Shown here: one piece after another, positions 50,157-58,346 of the stretch
Layout of the letters: the number at the start of each line of letters is the position of its first letter
How positions within the stretch are numbered: the stretch's first letter is position 1
Origin: Oscillospiraceae bacterium
Lineage (GTDB): Bacteria; Bacillota; Clostridia; Oscillospirales; Oscillospiraceae
Assembly (NCBI GenBank): GCA_017479425.1
Contig: JAFVCD010000004.1
Location: 1-64,000 of the forward strand
Length of the DNA stretch: 64,000 nucleotides
Reading direction: 5' to 3'
The notes under the pieces: model-generated
Told to the model about the DNA's origin: nothing
Database searches by the model: none
The model's input: the letters and a program-made list of their open reading frames with translations, nothing else
Made by a program: the position numbers and the translations under genes

Positions 50157-52112
50157 TCAGATGATTTCCGACTTATACGCCGCCTTCATGGCGCGGTAGG
50201 TCATGTAGCAGTCGTACTTCGACACGATCTCGAACGGAGAGTGCATCGCAAGCACCGGAGTTCCGGCGTCGATGGTCTCGATGTCGCGGTTTGCCATATA
50301 AGCGGCAACCGTTCCTCCGCCGCCCTCATCGACCTTTCCAAGCTCTCCGGTCTGCCAGATAACGCCGTCCTCTGCGAAGATTCTGCGTACCTTGCCGACG
50401 GTCTCAGCAGCGGCGTCAGAGGCGCCGCCCTTGCCGCGGGAGCCGGTGTACTTGCAGATTCCGACGCCGTAGTTGAGGCGGGTATTGTTCATCTTGTCGC
50501 TGACCTCGGGGTACATCGGGTCATAGGCGTTCGTTACGTCAGCGGAAATGCAGAGCGTATTTGCGAAGCAGTGGCGGAGAATGCTGCCGTCATTGCGGCA
50601 GAGATCCTCCATGAAGTTCTCGAACGCTCTCGACTGCATTCCGGTGACGCCGACAGAGCCGATTTCCTCTTTATCTGCGAGGATGCAGATCGCGGTGTAC
50701 TCGGGGTTCTCAGTCTCGTAGATTGCCTTCAGCTCAGCGTAGGCGCAGACGCGGTCGTCGTGGCCGTAGGAGGCGATGAGTGAGCGGTCGAAGCCGACGT
50801 CGCGCGGCTCGAGCGCGGGAGTTACCTCCAGCTCAGCGGAGAGGAAGTCGGTCTCGGTGATGCCGTACTTCTCGTTCATGAGCTTCATAACGCCGAGCTT
50901 AATGCGGTCGCCGCCCTCCTCGCCATACGGCAGAGAGCCGATGATGAGGTTCAGGTTCTCGCCCGGTATCGCCTGACCGAGCGGCTGCTGAGACTGCTTC
51001 GCCGCAAGGTGCGGAAGAAGGTCGGTGATGACGAACGTCGGATCATTCTTATCGTCGCCGATATTTATGTCAACGACTTCGCCGTCCTTCTTAATGACAA
51101 CGCCGTGGATGGCAAGAGGTATGCAGAGCCACTGATACTTGCGGATGCCGCCGTAGTAGTGGGTTTTGAGGTATGCGACCTCGTCGCGCTCCATGAGCGG
51201 CACCTCCTTGAGGTCGAGGCGCGGGGAGTCGATGTGCGCGGCGCAGATGTGCGTGCCGGCCTCCATCGGCTTTCTGCCCATAACCGCAAGAATGAGAGCC
51301 TTGCCGCGGAGTGAGCGGTAGATTTTATCTCCCGGATTGAGTGCATCCTTGCCGTTCCAAGCCTTGAAGCCTGCCTTCTCAGCCTGACGGATTGCCTCTT
51401 TAACCGCAAGGCGCTCAGTTCTTGCCGCGGCGAGGAACGCCTTGTACTCCTCGCCATAAGCGTCAGACGCGCGCTTCTCCTCCTCGCTCAGAGTGTCCGC
51501 AAGGTGCTTCTGATTGTAGAAAAGCTCATCGCGCAGATCGTTCTTTTTCTCTTCCATTATATCAATTTCCTTTCCAATTACATTATCCAGAAAAGCGGAA
51601 AGCTCCGCCTCAGAACCAAAGCTATTCTCAATAACGAGGCCGCATTTTTCTCTGTACCACGCCTCGCTCTTCTGCCCGTCCACACGGGCCTCGGCATAAG
51701 CCCTGTCAATTCCGTCGCGGCGCATTATGCGCTCTATACGTATTTCTCTCGGCGCTGTGACGGCGATAATTCTATCGCAGAGTGCCGCCTCGCCGCCCTC
51801 AAAGAGCTCAACAGCGTCTATCGCGGCGTTCCTTTTGCCGGAAATGAGGCGCTTTACCTCATCGAGCACCGCCGGGTGCGTAATTTCGTTTAATCTTTTG
51901 AGCCTTTCGGGGTCGGAAAAGACGATATTTGCGAGCTTTTTGCGCTCCAGTGTGCCGAATTCCGACATTATCGCGCCGCGCAGTGCTTCGTCGCCGTCAA
52001 ACAGTCTGTGATAGACCACGTCGCAGTCAACGACTTCATAGCCCTTCCGCTCAAGCCAGCGCAGAAGTGTAGTCTTTCCCGCTCCTGTCTGACCGGTTAC
52101 GCCGATAATCAT
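50157..52112 (-). CDS. coaE: Dephospho-CoA kinase fused in frame to an M18 aminopeptidase
   Basis: One 651-residue open frame. Residues 1-185 are CoaE, the last step of coenzyme A synthesis: P-loop 'IGVTGQTGAGKTTLLRWL', 'VVDCDVVYHRLF', 'LNEITHPAVLDEV' and 'RIMRRDGIDRAYAEARVDGQ'. Residues 186-651 ('MEEKKNDLRDELFYNQ' onward) are a complete M18 aminopeptidase: 'CAAHIDSPRLDLKEVP', 'SYGHDDRVCAYA', 'LADKEEIGSVGVTG' and 'AMHSPFEIVSKYDCYM'. No stop separates them. A good internal ribosome site (AAAGGA, 10 bases before the ATG at 51557) could yield a separate 466-residue aminopeptidase. The start at 52112 overlaps the TsaC gene stop by ATGA; an extension to 52217 was rejected. Confidence 0.85.
   Translation of the reverse strand: MIIGVTGQTGAGKTTLLRWLERKGYEVVDCDVVYHRLFDGDEALRGAIMSEFGTLERKKLANIVFSDPERLKRLNEITHPAVLDEVKRLISGKRNAAIDAVELFEGGEAALCDRIIAVTAPREIRIERIMRRDGIDRAYAEARVDGQKSEAWYREKCGLVIENSFGSEAELSAFLDNVIGKEIDIMEEKKNDLRDELFYNQKHLADTLSEEEKRASDAYGEEYKAFLAAARTERLAVKEAIRQAEKAGFKAWNGKDALNPGDKIYRSLRGKALILAVMGRKPMEAGTHICAAHIDSPRLDLKEVPLMERDEVAYLKTHYYGGIRKYQWLCIPLAIHGVVIKKDGEVVDINIGDDKNDPTFVITDLLPHLAAKQSQQPLGQAIPGENLNLIIGSLPYGEEGGDRIKLGVMKLMNEKYGITETDFLSAELEVTPALEPRDVGFDRSLIASYGHDDRVCAYAELKAIYETENPEYTAICILADKEEIGSVGVTGMQSRAFENFMEDLCRNDGSILRHCFANTLCISADVTNAYDPMYPEVSDKMNNTRLNYGVGICKYTGSRGKGGASDAAAETVGKVRRIFAEDGVIWQTGELGKVDEGGGGTVAAYMANRDIETIDAGTPVLAMHSPFEIVSKYDCYMTYRAMKAAYKSEII
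51555..51573 (-). promoter_or_regulatory. Internal ribosome site and ATG of the M18 aminopeptidase part
   Basis: Minus strand AAAGGA (51568-51573), 10-base spacer, ATG (51557-51555), in frame with the upstream CoaE part. It suggests a second translation product from the fused frame. Confidence 0.6.
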
Positions 52113-52723
52113 GCGATCACCGCCTCTATCTCCTCTTTTGAAACAGCTCCCGCGCGGAGGATTTTGATTTCGCCGCCGGTAAGATCTATTACAGTGCTCG
52201 GCACACCCCCGCCGCACCTGCCGCCGTCGATAACCGCCTCGATGCGCCCGTCAAAGGCTCGCAGAGCTTCCTCCGCGCTCTCTGCGCTTTTCTCACCGGA
52301 CAGATTTGCGCTTGTGCCCGTGAGCGGCACGTTCGTGAGCCGCAGAAGCTCCAGCACCGCAGCGTTATCCGGACACCGGACGCCGACCGTTTCGCCGCTG
52401 GCCGTGAGCGCGTCGGAGACAGTTTCGCGCTTTCTGAGGACAAGCGTAACCGGGCCGGGAAAGAATTTTTCGGCAAGCTTATACGCCGCCTCGGGCACCT
52501 CGCGGCACAGTGCCTCCGCGCCGCGCATATCGCGCACGAAAACGCTTATCGGCTTGCGCTCATCGCGCCCCTTGGCAGTAAAGATTTTCCTGATCGCCGC
52601 CTCGTTCGTGGCGTCGGCGCAGAGTCCGTAGACCGTCTCCGTCGGCGCGGCTACAAGTCCGCCGGCGAGTATTATTTCGGCGGCGCGCGCTATTTCGTCA
52701 GTTGATAGAATTTCGGTTTTCAT
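52109..52723 (-). CDS. Threonylcarbamoyl-AMP synthase (Sua5/YrdC family)
   Basis: 204 residues, the short TsaC-type without the C-terminal Sua5 domain. Motifs: 'GGLVAAPTETVYGLCADA', 'IFTAKGRDERKPISVFV', 'FFPGPVTLVLRKR', 'VGVRCPDNAAVLELL', 'PLTGTSANLSGEKSAE' and 'GVPSTVIDLTGGEIKILRAG'. It makes threonylcarbamoyl-AMP for the t6A37 modification of tRNAs reading ANN codons. It overlaps prfA by 4 bases and coaE by 4 bases; prfA followed by sua5 is a common Firmicutes order. Confidence 0.95.
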   Translation of the reverse strand: MKTEILSTDEIARAAEIILAGGLVAAPTETVYGLCADATNEAAIRKIFTAKGRDERKPISVFVRDMRGAEALCREVPEAAYKLAEKFFPGPVTLVLRKRETVSDALTASGETVGVRCPDNAAVLELLRLTNVPLTGTSANLSGEKSAESAEEALRAFDGRIEAVIDGGRCGGGVPSTVIDLTGGEIKILRAGAVSKEEIEAVIA

Positions 52724-53778
52724 CCCTTGAGCCTTTCTGCCGTATCGGCGGCGGCGAGCGCGTCGATGAGCTCGTCAAGTCCGCCGTTCATTATCTTTCC
52801 GAGCGGGAAGGATTTATCCTCGCCCGTTATGCGCTTGTCAACAACGCTGTCGCGCTGATAGAAGTATGTGCGTATCTTCTCGCTTCGCTCGCCGGTGCCG
52901 ACCATCGACCTGCGCGAGGCGTTTTCAGAGTCGTTTTTCTTTTGAAGCTCGATCTCATAGAGCTTCGAGCGAAGTATTGCGAGCGCCTTGTCCTTATTGC
53001 GGTATTGACTGCGCTCATCCTGGCATTCGACCACGATGCCGGTCGGAATATGGGTCACGCGGATAGCCGAGGAGGTCTTGTTGACCTTCTGCCCTCCTGC
53101 TCCGGAGGAGCGGAATACGTCGATTTTCACATCGTCCTCGTTAAGCTCGAAGTCCACATCCTCAGCCTCCGGCAAAACCGCTACCGTCGCAGTCGAGGTC
53201 TGAATCCTGCCGTTTGACTCGGTCACCGGGATTCTCTTAACACAGTGACCGCCGGACTCGAATTTAAGGCGCGAATACGCGCCCTCGCCGCTGATTATGA
53301 GGCTTATTTCCTTGAAGCCTCCAAGCTCCGTGGCATTTTCGTTGACTATCTCGATTTTCCAGCCTCTTGAGTCGCAGTACATAGCGTACATTCTGTAAAT
53401 ATCCGCCGCAAAGAGCGCCGCCTCCTCGCCGCCTATGCCCTGGCGAATTTCCATAACGACGTTCTTTGAATCATTCGGGTCGCGCGGGAGAAGCAAGATT
53501 TTCAGTTCTTCGTCAGCTCTTTCAAGCTCACTCTTCGCGCTCTCAAGCTCCTCCTTCGCCATATCGCCGAGCTCCGGATCGCCGAGAAGCGCCTTCGCGT
53601 CCTCAATATTCTGCGCAACGCTCATTCTTCTGCGGTAAGCCTCGACTACCGGTGCGAGCTCCTTCTGCTCCTTTGCGACCTCGGCGTATCGCTTCGGGTC
53701 GGAGTAGACCTCCGCGCTCTCCAGAAGCGCGCCGAGATTAGTATATTTCTTTTCGATTTCGGCAAGCTTATTAAGCAC
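52720..53778 (-). CDS. prfA: Peptide chain release factor 1
   Basis: 352 residues. It recognises UAA and UAG stop codons. The recognition loop region includes 'CVKRIPVTESNGRIQTS' (PxT motif PVT), and the peptidyl-transferase motif is 'RSSGAGGQKVNKTSSA' with GGQ. I choose GTG at 53778 because AAAGGAG is 8 bases upstream; the GTG at 53787 overlaps that site. It is the first gene of prfA-tsaC-coaE/aminopeptidase. The promoter is at 53810-53838. Confidence 0.97.
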   Translation of the reverse strand: MLNKLAEIEKKYTNLGALLESAEVYSDPKRYAEVAKEQKELAPVVEAYRRRMSVAQNIEDAKALLGDPELGDMAKEELESAKSELERADEELKILLLPRDPNDSKNVVMEIRQGIGGEEAALFAADIYRMYAMYCDSRGWKIEIVNENATELGGFKEISLIISGEGAYSRLKFESGGHCVKRIPVTESNGRIQTSTATVAVLPEAEDVDFELNEDDVKIDVFRSSGAGGQKVNKTSSAIRVTHIPTGIVVECQDERSQYRNKDKALAILRSKLYEIELQKKNDSENASRRSMVGTGERSEKIRTYFYQRDSVVDKRITGEDKSFPLGKIMNGGLDELIDALAAADTAERLKG

Positions 53779-53809
53779 AAAAGTCACTCCTTTCCATTAA
53801 GAACATTGT

Positions 53810-53838
53810 ATTTTAACATAAAAGAGCGCTGTTGTAAA
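53810..53838 (-). promoter_or_regulatory. Promoter of the prfA operon
   Basis: Minus strand TTTACA (53833-53838), 17-base spacer, TAAAAT (53810-53815). The -35 is on the same bases as that of the divergent sda promoter. Confidence 0.75.
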
Positions 53839-53860
53839 GTGGTTCAATATGTGTTACAAT
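53832..53860 (+). promoter_or_regulatory. Promoter of the sdaAB-sdaAA operon
   Basis: TTGTAA (53832-53837), 17-base spacer, TACAAT (53855-53860). The MITE-like element lies between this promoter and the start codon. Confidence 0.75.
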
Positions 53861-53866
53861 GGTTAA

Positions 53867-54026
53867 TACTAAGCGCCAATAAAAACATTTATATCTTTCC
53901 GGTCAGAATTGTGCCATACTTTGCCCCTTCCTTGACCATATATGTCCATTATGCTCTGTGGAAGCCGCCTCGTCTGGCGCAATTCTGCCTCGGAAATCTA
54001 ATAAAGCATTTTATCAGCGATTAGTA
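53867..54026. mobile_element. MITE-like element 2 (about 160 bases, TA-flanked)
   Basis: Terminal repeats ACTAAGCGCCAATAAAA (53868 onward) and ttttatcagcgattagt (ending 54025) match at 14 of 17 positions. They are related to the ends of the element at 20557-20715, and both have TA at each boundary. The interior holds cagaattgtgcca (53904-53916) paired with tggcgcaattctg (53975-53987). It sits in the transcribed leader of sdaAB and so would form a long hairpin in that mRNA. Confidence 0.7.
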
Positions 54027-54049
54027 TAAAAACAAATTCGGAGGCACTT

Positions 54050-54733
54050 ATGGCTCTTAGTATTTTCGAGGTCGCCGGCCCTGTGATGATCGGTCCCTCC
54101 AGCTCTCACACGGCGGGCGCGGTACGGCTCGGGCGCATGAGCGCGCTTCTCTGCGAGGGCGAGATTACGCGCGCCGAATTTCATCTCTACGGCTCCTTCG
54201 GCAAGACCTACCGCGGGCACGGCACCGATCTCGCCCTCGTCGCGGGCGTGCTCGGCATGGATGAGGACGATGAGCGCCTAAGCCGCTCCTTTGAGATTGC
54301 CCGAGAGAGGGGCGTGGACTTCGCATTCATACCCGAGGAGCGTAAAACCGAGCACGATAACTACGTCACAACGCTCTTCACTCTCTCTGACGACACAGAG
54401 CGCACTGTAAGCGGAGTTTCCCTCGGCGGCGGTCGAATCATGATAACCGAGCTTGACGGCTTTTCGATGGAGCTCGGCTGTGAGAAGCCGACGGCGGTTA
54501 TAGTCCACCGCGATGAACGCGGAATGCTCGGGCATCTCACCGGCGCGCTCGGCTTTCTCGGGCTGAACATCGGCATCATGCGCTCAACGCGCAACGAAAA
54601 AGGCTCTGTCGCAGTATCGGTCATCGAGTGCGACGAGCATATTCCCGCTTACGTCAAGGACACGCTTATGGAGATAGGCGGCGTTGTCAGCGTGACTATC
54701 ATCAATCCCGAGGAGGCGGAAAGCGTAATATGA
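54050..54733 (+). CDS. sdaAB: L-serine dehydratase, iron-sulfur-dependent, beta subunit
   Basis: 227 residues. The N-terminal 'EVAGPVMIGPSSSHTAGAVRLG' is the SDH-beta signature, followed by 'FHLYGSFGKTYRGHGTDLALV'. A C-terminal ACT domain spans about 150-222 ('GHLTGALGFLGLNIGIMRST'). With SdaAA it deaminates serine to pyruvate and ammonia through a [4Fe-4S] cluster. GGAGG precedes the ATG. The leader carries the MITE-like element. Confidence 0.97.
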   Translation: MALSIFEVAGPVMIGPSSSHTAGAVRLGRMSALLCEGEITRAEFHLYGSFGKTYRGHGTDLALVAGVLGMDEDDERLSRSFEIARERGVDFAFIPEERKTEHDNYVTTLFTLSDDTERTVSGVSLGGGRIMITELDGFSMELGCEKPTAVIVHRDERGMLGHLTGALGFLGLNIGIMRSTRNEKGSVAVSVIECDEHIPAYVKDTLMEIGGVVSVTIINPEEAESVI

Positions 54734-55596
54734 ACAGCTTTGAACGCATTATTTCCATCGGCAACACCTCCGCCATTCCCCTCTGGCGGGTCATTCTGAA
54801 CGACGAGATACAAAATTTCGGCACCACCGAAGAGGCGGTTTTCAAAAAGCTCGATGCGCGCTATGAGATCATGCGCCGCGCAAGCCACAGAGCTGAGTAT
54901 GAGCCTCTCACCACCGCCGGCGGACTCATATCCGGCGTAACCGCGCAGGCGAAGCGCTACGCTGACGACGGCAATACGCTCTGCGGCGATTTTATCTCGA
55001 AGGTCATCGTAAAGGCTCTCTCCGGCAGCGAGGCAAACGCCGCAATGGGGCGCATCTGCGCCTGCCCGACGGCGGGTTCGTGCGGCATCGTTCCCGCGGT
55101 GCTCGTAACTCTTGAGGAGGAGAGGCTCATCCCCCGCCGCAGGGTGCTCGAGGCGCTTCTCCTCGCCTCCGGCTTCGGCGCGATAGTCACCGAAAACGCC
55201 ACCGTTGCGGGTGCTGAGGGCGGCTGTCAGGCGGAGTGCGGCGTTGCGGCGGCGATGGCGGCGGCTGCGGCGGTCTATCTCATGGGCGGCACTGATGATA
55301 TGGCGGTCAGCGCCTTTTCGATCGCACTCATGAACGTGATGGGGCTTGTCTGCGATCCCGTGGCAGGGCTTGTGCAGATCCCCTGCGCCCAGCGAAACGC
55401 ATCTCAGGCGGTAAACGCCCTTGTCTCCGCAGATCTCGCTCTCGGCGGCATGACCTGCCCCGTAACTCCCGATGAAATGGTTGAAACGATGTACTCGGTC
55501 GGTCAGATGCTTCCGCGCGAGCTGAGAGAAACTGCCCTCGGCGGTATGGCGGCAACGGAGAGCGCGAAGAAGATCGAAGCGGAGATTTTCGGATAA
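54730..55596 (+). CDS. sdaAA: L-serine dehydratase, iron-sulfur-dependent, alpha subunit
   Basis: 288 residues, normal size. The cluster cysteines lie in 'ICACPTAGSCGIVPAVL' and later 'CDPVAGLVQIPCAQRNA'. 'GVTAQAKRYADDGNTLCGDF' and 'VAGAEGGCQAECGVAAAMAA' are also characteristic. The start at 54730 overlaps the sdaAB stop (ATGA). Together with serA/serC and the exporter elsewhere in the window, this shows both synthesis and breakdown of serine. Confidence 0.97.
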   Translation: MNSFERIISIGNTSAIPLWRVILNDEIQNFGTTEEAVFKKLDARYEIMRRASHRAEYEPLTTAGGLISGVTAQAKRYADDGNTLCGDFISKVIVKALSGSEANAAMGRICACPTAGSCGIVPAVLVTLEEERLIPRRRVLEALLLASGFGAIVTENATVAGAEGGCQAECGVAAAMAAAAAVYLMGGTDDMAVSAFSIALMNVMGLVCDPVAGLVQIPCAQRNASQAVNALVSADLALGGMTCPVTPDEMVETMYSVGQMLPRELRETALGGMAATESAKKIEAEIFG

Positions 55597-55602
55597 ATAA
55601 TC

Positions 55603-55638
55603 GAAGCGGCCAGCCGACAAGGCTGACCGCTTCTTTTT
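55603..55638 (+). terminator. Terminator of the sda operon
   Basis: 13-base stem gaagcggccagcc / ggctgaccgcttc (one mismatch), loop gacaa, followed by TTTTTGG. Confidence 0.85.
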
Positions 55639-55649
55639 GGTAGTGGAGG

Positions 55650-56657
55650 TTAAACACTATCTTTATTCACAGGAGCATTTTGCTGCTCCGCGAATTTCTT
55701 CATTTTCTTCGCCCTTGAGCGTTTTATGCTGACCCTCACGATTATGACGATCACGACAATGACAACAGCGAGGATCACAAGTGCGGGGATCGCCGCGACA
55801 AAGTCGATGAACAGCTCGGAGATATTATATCCGATGTCCTCAATGCTCTGCATAAAGCCGTCGCCGAGCCTCTGCCAGTAGCTTCTCTTCTCCGGCTCAA
55901 CGACGGAAAGGCGCTGAACCTCCTCGACAGTGAGGTTTACGGTCGAATAATCGACCTGCCTCTGCCAGTTGCGAAGGGTCGATTCAAGGCTCTCGATCTG
56001 ATAGCGTATCTCGCTGAGTCGGCTTTCAAGCTCCAGCATATCGCTGACAGTCTCCGCCTTTTCCATCATCGCCATGACTCTCTCCTGCTCGAGCCGGTAG
56101 GTATCGAGCCTCGACTGCGTATCGTAATACTGTGCGGTGATGTTTTCCGCCCAGTCGCGCACGTCGACTACGTTGCCGACGCCCGACAGAGCGCTTTTCA
56201 TGCTTGTGAAGCTCTCGGCGGGTACGCGGATGGTAAAGGAGGCGGTGCGGGTCGGGGTGTAGTTTTCCCACTGATATCTGAGGCGCTGACCGGTAATGTA
56301 GCTCGACTCGAGAAAGCCTCCGTAGCTCTCGACGAGATCGTAGACCGCCTCGACGCTCTTTTCAAAATCCGTGGTTTCGACTGTTGCGGAGGCGGAGTAT
56401 ATCATCTTCTCGGCAAAATCGGTGTTCGAGGTTTTCGATATGAGCGACGAGCTTCCCTTTGTGTAATTTGCGACGGCGCCGCCGTCATAGTAGAAGTCTT
56501 CCTCCATCATCGGCGCCTCAGCGGGCGAATCGTAAGCCTCGTTCATCGAATAGGAAGCGCTGTTCTTTGCGTCCATCGGGCTGACCGAAGCGCCGCAGGA
56601 AGCGATAAGCACGGAGATCAGAACAAGCGAAACTGTCAGAGCAATTTTCTTTTTCAT
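55650..56657 (-). CDS. DUF4349 lipoprotein
   Basis: 335 residues. Lipoprotein signal with lipobox 'VLIASC' (Cys about 21), then a low-complexity linker and a DUF4349 domain (about 82-295: 'MIYSASATVETTDFEKSVEAV', 'YGGFLESSYITGQ', 'FTIRVPAESFTSMKSAL'). A coiled-coil stretch ('LELESRLSEIRYQIESLEST') precedes a C-terminal membrane segment ('AIPALVILAVVIVVIVIIVRV') and a basic tail. The function is unknown. The ribosome site AAGGGGG is inside the 15-base hairpin arm at 56664-56678. Confidence 0.88.
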   Translation of the reverse strand: MKKKIALTVSLVLISVLIASCGASVSPMDAKNSASYSMNEAYDSPAEAPMMEEDFYYDGGAVANYTKGSSSLISKTSNTDFAEKMIYSASATVETTDFEKSVEAVYDLVESYGGFLESSYITGQRLRYQWENYTPTRTASFTIRVPAESFTSMKSALSGVGNVVDVRDWAENITAQYYDTQSRLDTYRLEQERVMAMMEKAETVSDMLELESRLSEIRYQIESLESTLRNWQRQVDYSTVNLTVEEVQRLSVVEPEKRSYWQRLGDGFMQSIEDIGYNISELFIDFVAAIPALVILAVVIVVIVIIVRVSIKRSRAKKMKKFAEQQNAPVNKDSV

Positions 56658-56663
56658 ACAGAT

Positions 56664-56714
56664 AACCCCCTTTTTTCCATCTTACACTAATTAGACTGCG
56701 GAAAAAAGGGGGTT
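56664..56714 (-). promoter_or_regulatory. 15-base perfect hairpin enclosing the DUF4349 ribosome site
   Basis: Arms aacccccttttttcc (56664-56678) and ggaaaaaagggggtt (56700-56714), loop 21 bases. On the minus strand the second arm is AAGGGGGTT, 7 bases before the start codon. It lies after the ABC ATPase gene, so it may also stop that transcript. Confidence 0.7.
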
Positions 56715-56740
56715 GTTCCCAATATTTAGTTACAGTTTGG

Positions 56741-57517
56741 TTACAGAACCTTGAGAAGGAAGCTCTTTAAGCGCTCGGAGGACGGATAGCCGAAAATCTC
56801 CTCCGGCGTTCCCTGCTCGACTATCCTGCCGCCGTCCATAAAGACCACGCGGGTGCCGACCTCGCGGGCAAAGCCCATCTCGTGGGTGACGACGACCATC
56901 GTCATACCGCTGTGCGCAAGCTCCTTCATAACGTCGAGCACCTCGCCGACCATCTCCGGGTCGAGAGCGCTCGTCGGCTCGTCGAAAAGCATGACCTCCG
57001 GCTCCATCATAAGAGCGCGGACGATTGCAATTCTCTGCTTCTGACCGCCGGAGAGCTGATTAGGATACGCCTCGGCTCTGTCGCGCAGTCCGACTCTGTC
57101 GAGGAGCTTCAGCGCCTTCTCGTTCGCCTCAGCCTCGGTCATCTTTTTTAGCTCGACCGGCGCGAGGGTCATATTTTTGAGAACCGTCATATGCGGGAAT
57201 AGATTGAAGTGCTGGAACACCATGCCCATCTTCTGGCGGTGTTTGTCGATGTCGAGCTTGACCATCTTACCCTCGGCGTTTTTGATTTTCTTCTTCGTGA
57301 TGTCAACGCCGTCAAAGTTTATATCGCCCTCCGTCGGCTCCTCCATAAGGTTGAGGCAGCGGAGAAAGGTCGATTTTCCTGAGCCGGACGGGCCGATAAC
57401 GACCACGACCTCGCCCTTTGTTATGGCGATATCGACGCCGTCGAGCGCCTTGATGGCGCCGCGGTTATAGTGCTTTTTGAGGCCATTGACCTCAATCATT
57501 GTGTCTGCGGTCGCCAC
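56741..57517 (-). CDS. Polar amino acid ABC transporter ATPase (GlnQ-like)
   Basis: 258 residues. Walker A '[21 protein letters not shown]', shown in part; Q-loop '[15 protein letters not shown]'; signature '[15 protein letters not shown]'; Walker B '[17 protein letters not shown]'; switch '[13 protein letters not shown]'. These are the hallmarks of the polar amino acid (PAAT) subfamily. The start is GTG at 57517 with AGGAG 8 bases upstream, overlapping the permease gene by 26 bases. An insert '[20 protein letters not shown]' near residue 70-90 is longer than in most GlnQ proteins. Confidence 0.95.
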   Translation of the reverse strand: MATADTMIEVNGLKKHYNRGAIKALDGVDIAITKGEVVVVIGPSGSGKSTFLRCLNLMEEPTEGDINFDGVDITKKKIKNAEGKMVKLDIDKHRQKMGMVFQHFNLFPHMTVLKNMTLAPVELKKMTEAEANEKALKLLDRVGLRDRAEAYPNQLSGGQKQRIAIVRALMMEPEVMLFDEPTSALDPEMVGEVLDVMKELAHSGMTMVVVTHEMGFAREVGTRVVFMDGGRIVEQGTPEEIFGYPSSERLKSFLLKVL

Positions 57518-58286
57518 GGCTCATTCTCCTTTCGATGTATGCTATCAGCTTGCTTGTCGGGAAGCAGAGGCAGAAGTAGATCGCCGTCGCAACGAGCAGC
57601 GGCTCCATAATGGTAAAGGTCGCGCTCTTTACGGAGTTTACGGCGCTCATGATGTCCTGAACTCCTATGGTGTATGTAATAGCGGACTCCTTGATGATTA
57701 CGACGAACTCATTTGCGATAGCGGGCAGTATGTTCTTTATAGCCTGCGGCAGGATTATGAAGCGCAGGGTCTGGAACGAGCTGAGTCCGAGACTGCGCGC
57801 CGCCTCGGTCTGACCGCGGTCGATGGATTGGATGCCGCTTCGCATGATCTCGCAGAGATATGCGCCGGAGTTCATGCCGAGCGCGACGATGCCCGGGAAG
57901 AAGCGCTCAAACTTCACAAAGCCCAGAAACGTGAACTTCGGGAGGCTGATAACGCCGAAAACGCCGTAGTAGATGATGAAAATCTGAACGATTACCGGCG
58001 TTGAGCGCAGAATCTCGACGTAAGCCGTCGCAAGAAAGCTCAGGGGGTTGAACTTCGCGATCGCGCGGAGGGTAGGATTGTCGGTGAGCTTGCCATCCTT
58101 TGTCATACCGACAAATGCAAAGGGCCGAAACTCGCTGAGGCGCATCGTAGCAAGCACGATTGCCAGAATGAAGCCTATGGCAACCGTAAAGAGGCTGAGG
58201 AGCACGGTTACAGCCGTGCCCTGCCAGAAAAGCTTCATAAATGGTCCGATTTTTGAGAAATTTTCTAATTTTATCAGGTCGCCCAT
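57492..58286 (-). CDS. Polar amino acid ABC transporter permease
   Basis: 264 residues, HisM/GlnP-like. Membrane segments alternate with the family motifs '[21 protein letters not shown]', shown in part, '[18 protein letters not shown]' and the coupling loop '[20 protein letters not shown]'. A loop of about 40 residues between the first two helices ('[19 protein letters not shown]') is longer than usual. It is one gene of the SBP-permease-ATPase set; the permease probably acts as a homodimer. Confidence 0.94.
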   Translation of the reverse strand: MGDLIKLENFSKIGPFMKLFWQGTAVTVLLSLFTVAIGFILAIVLATMRLSEFRPFAFVGMTKDGKLTDNPTLRAIAKFNPLSFLATAYVEILRSTPVIVQIFIIYYGVFGVISLPKFTFLGFVKFERFFPGIVALGMNSGAYLCEIMRSGIQSIDRGQTEAARSLGLSSFQTLRFIILPQAIKNILPAIANEFVVIIKESAITYTIGVQDIMSAVNSVKSATFTIMEPLLVATAIYFCLCFPTSKLIAYIERRMSRGDRRHND

Positions 58287-58304
58287 AGTCTTTTAACCTC
58301 GCAA

Positions 58305-58328
58305 GAGGGAGAGCTTGTGCTCTCCCTC
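58305..58328 (-). terminator. Intercistronic stem-loop after the binding-protein gene
   Basis: 10-base perfect stem gagggagagc / gctctccctc with loop ttgt. It lies between the binding-protein and permease genes, typical of stabilised, highly expressed binding-protein mRNAs with partial termination. Confidence 0.7.
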
Positions 58329-58346
58329 AATATTTTGTTTCAGCTC

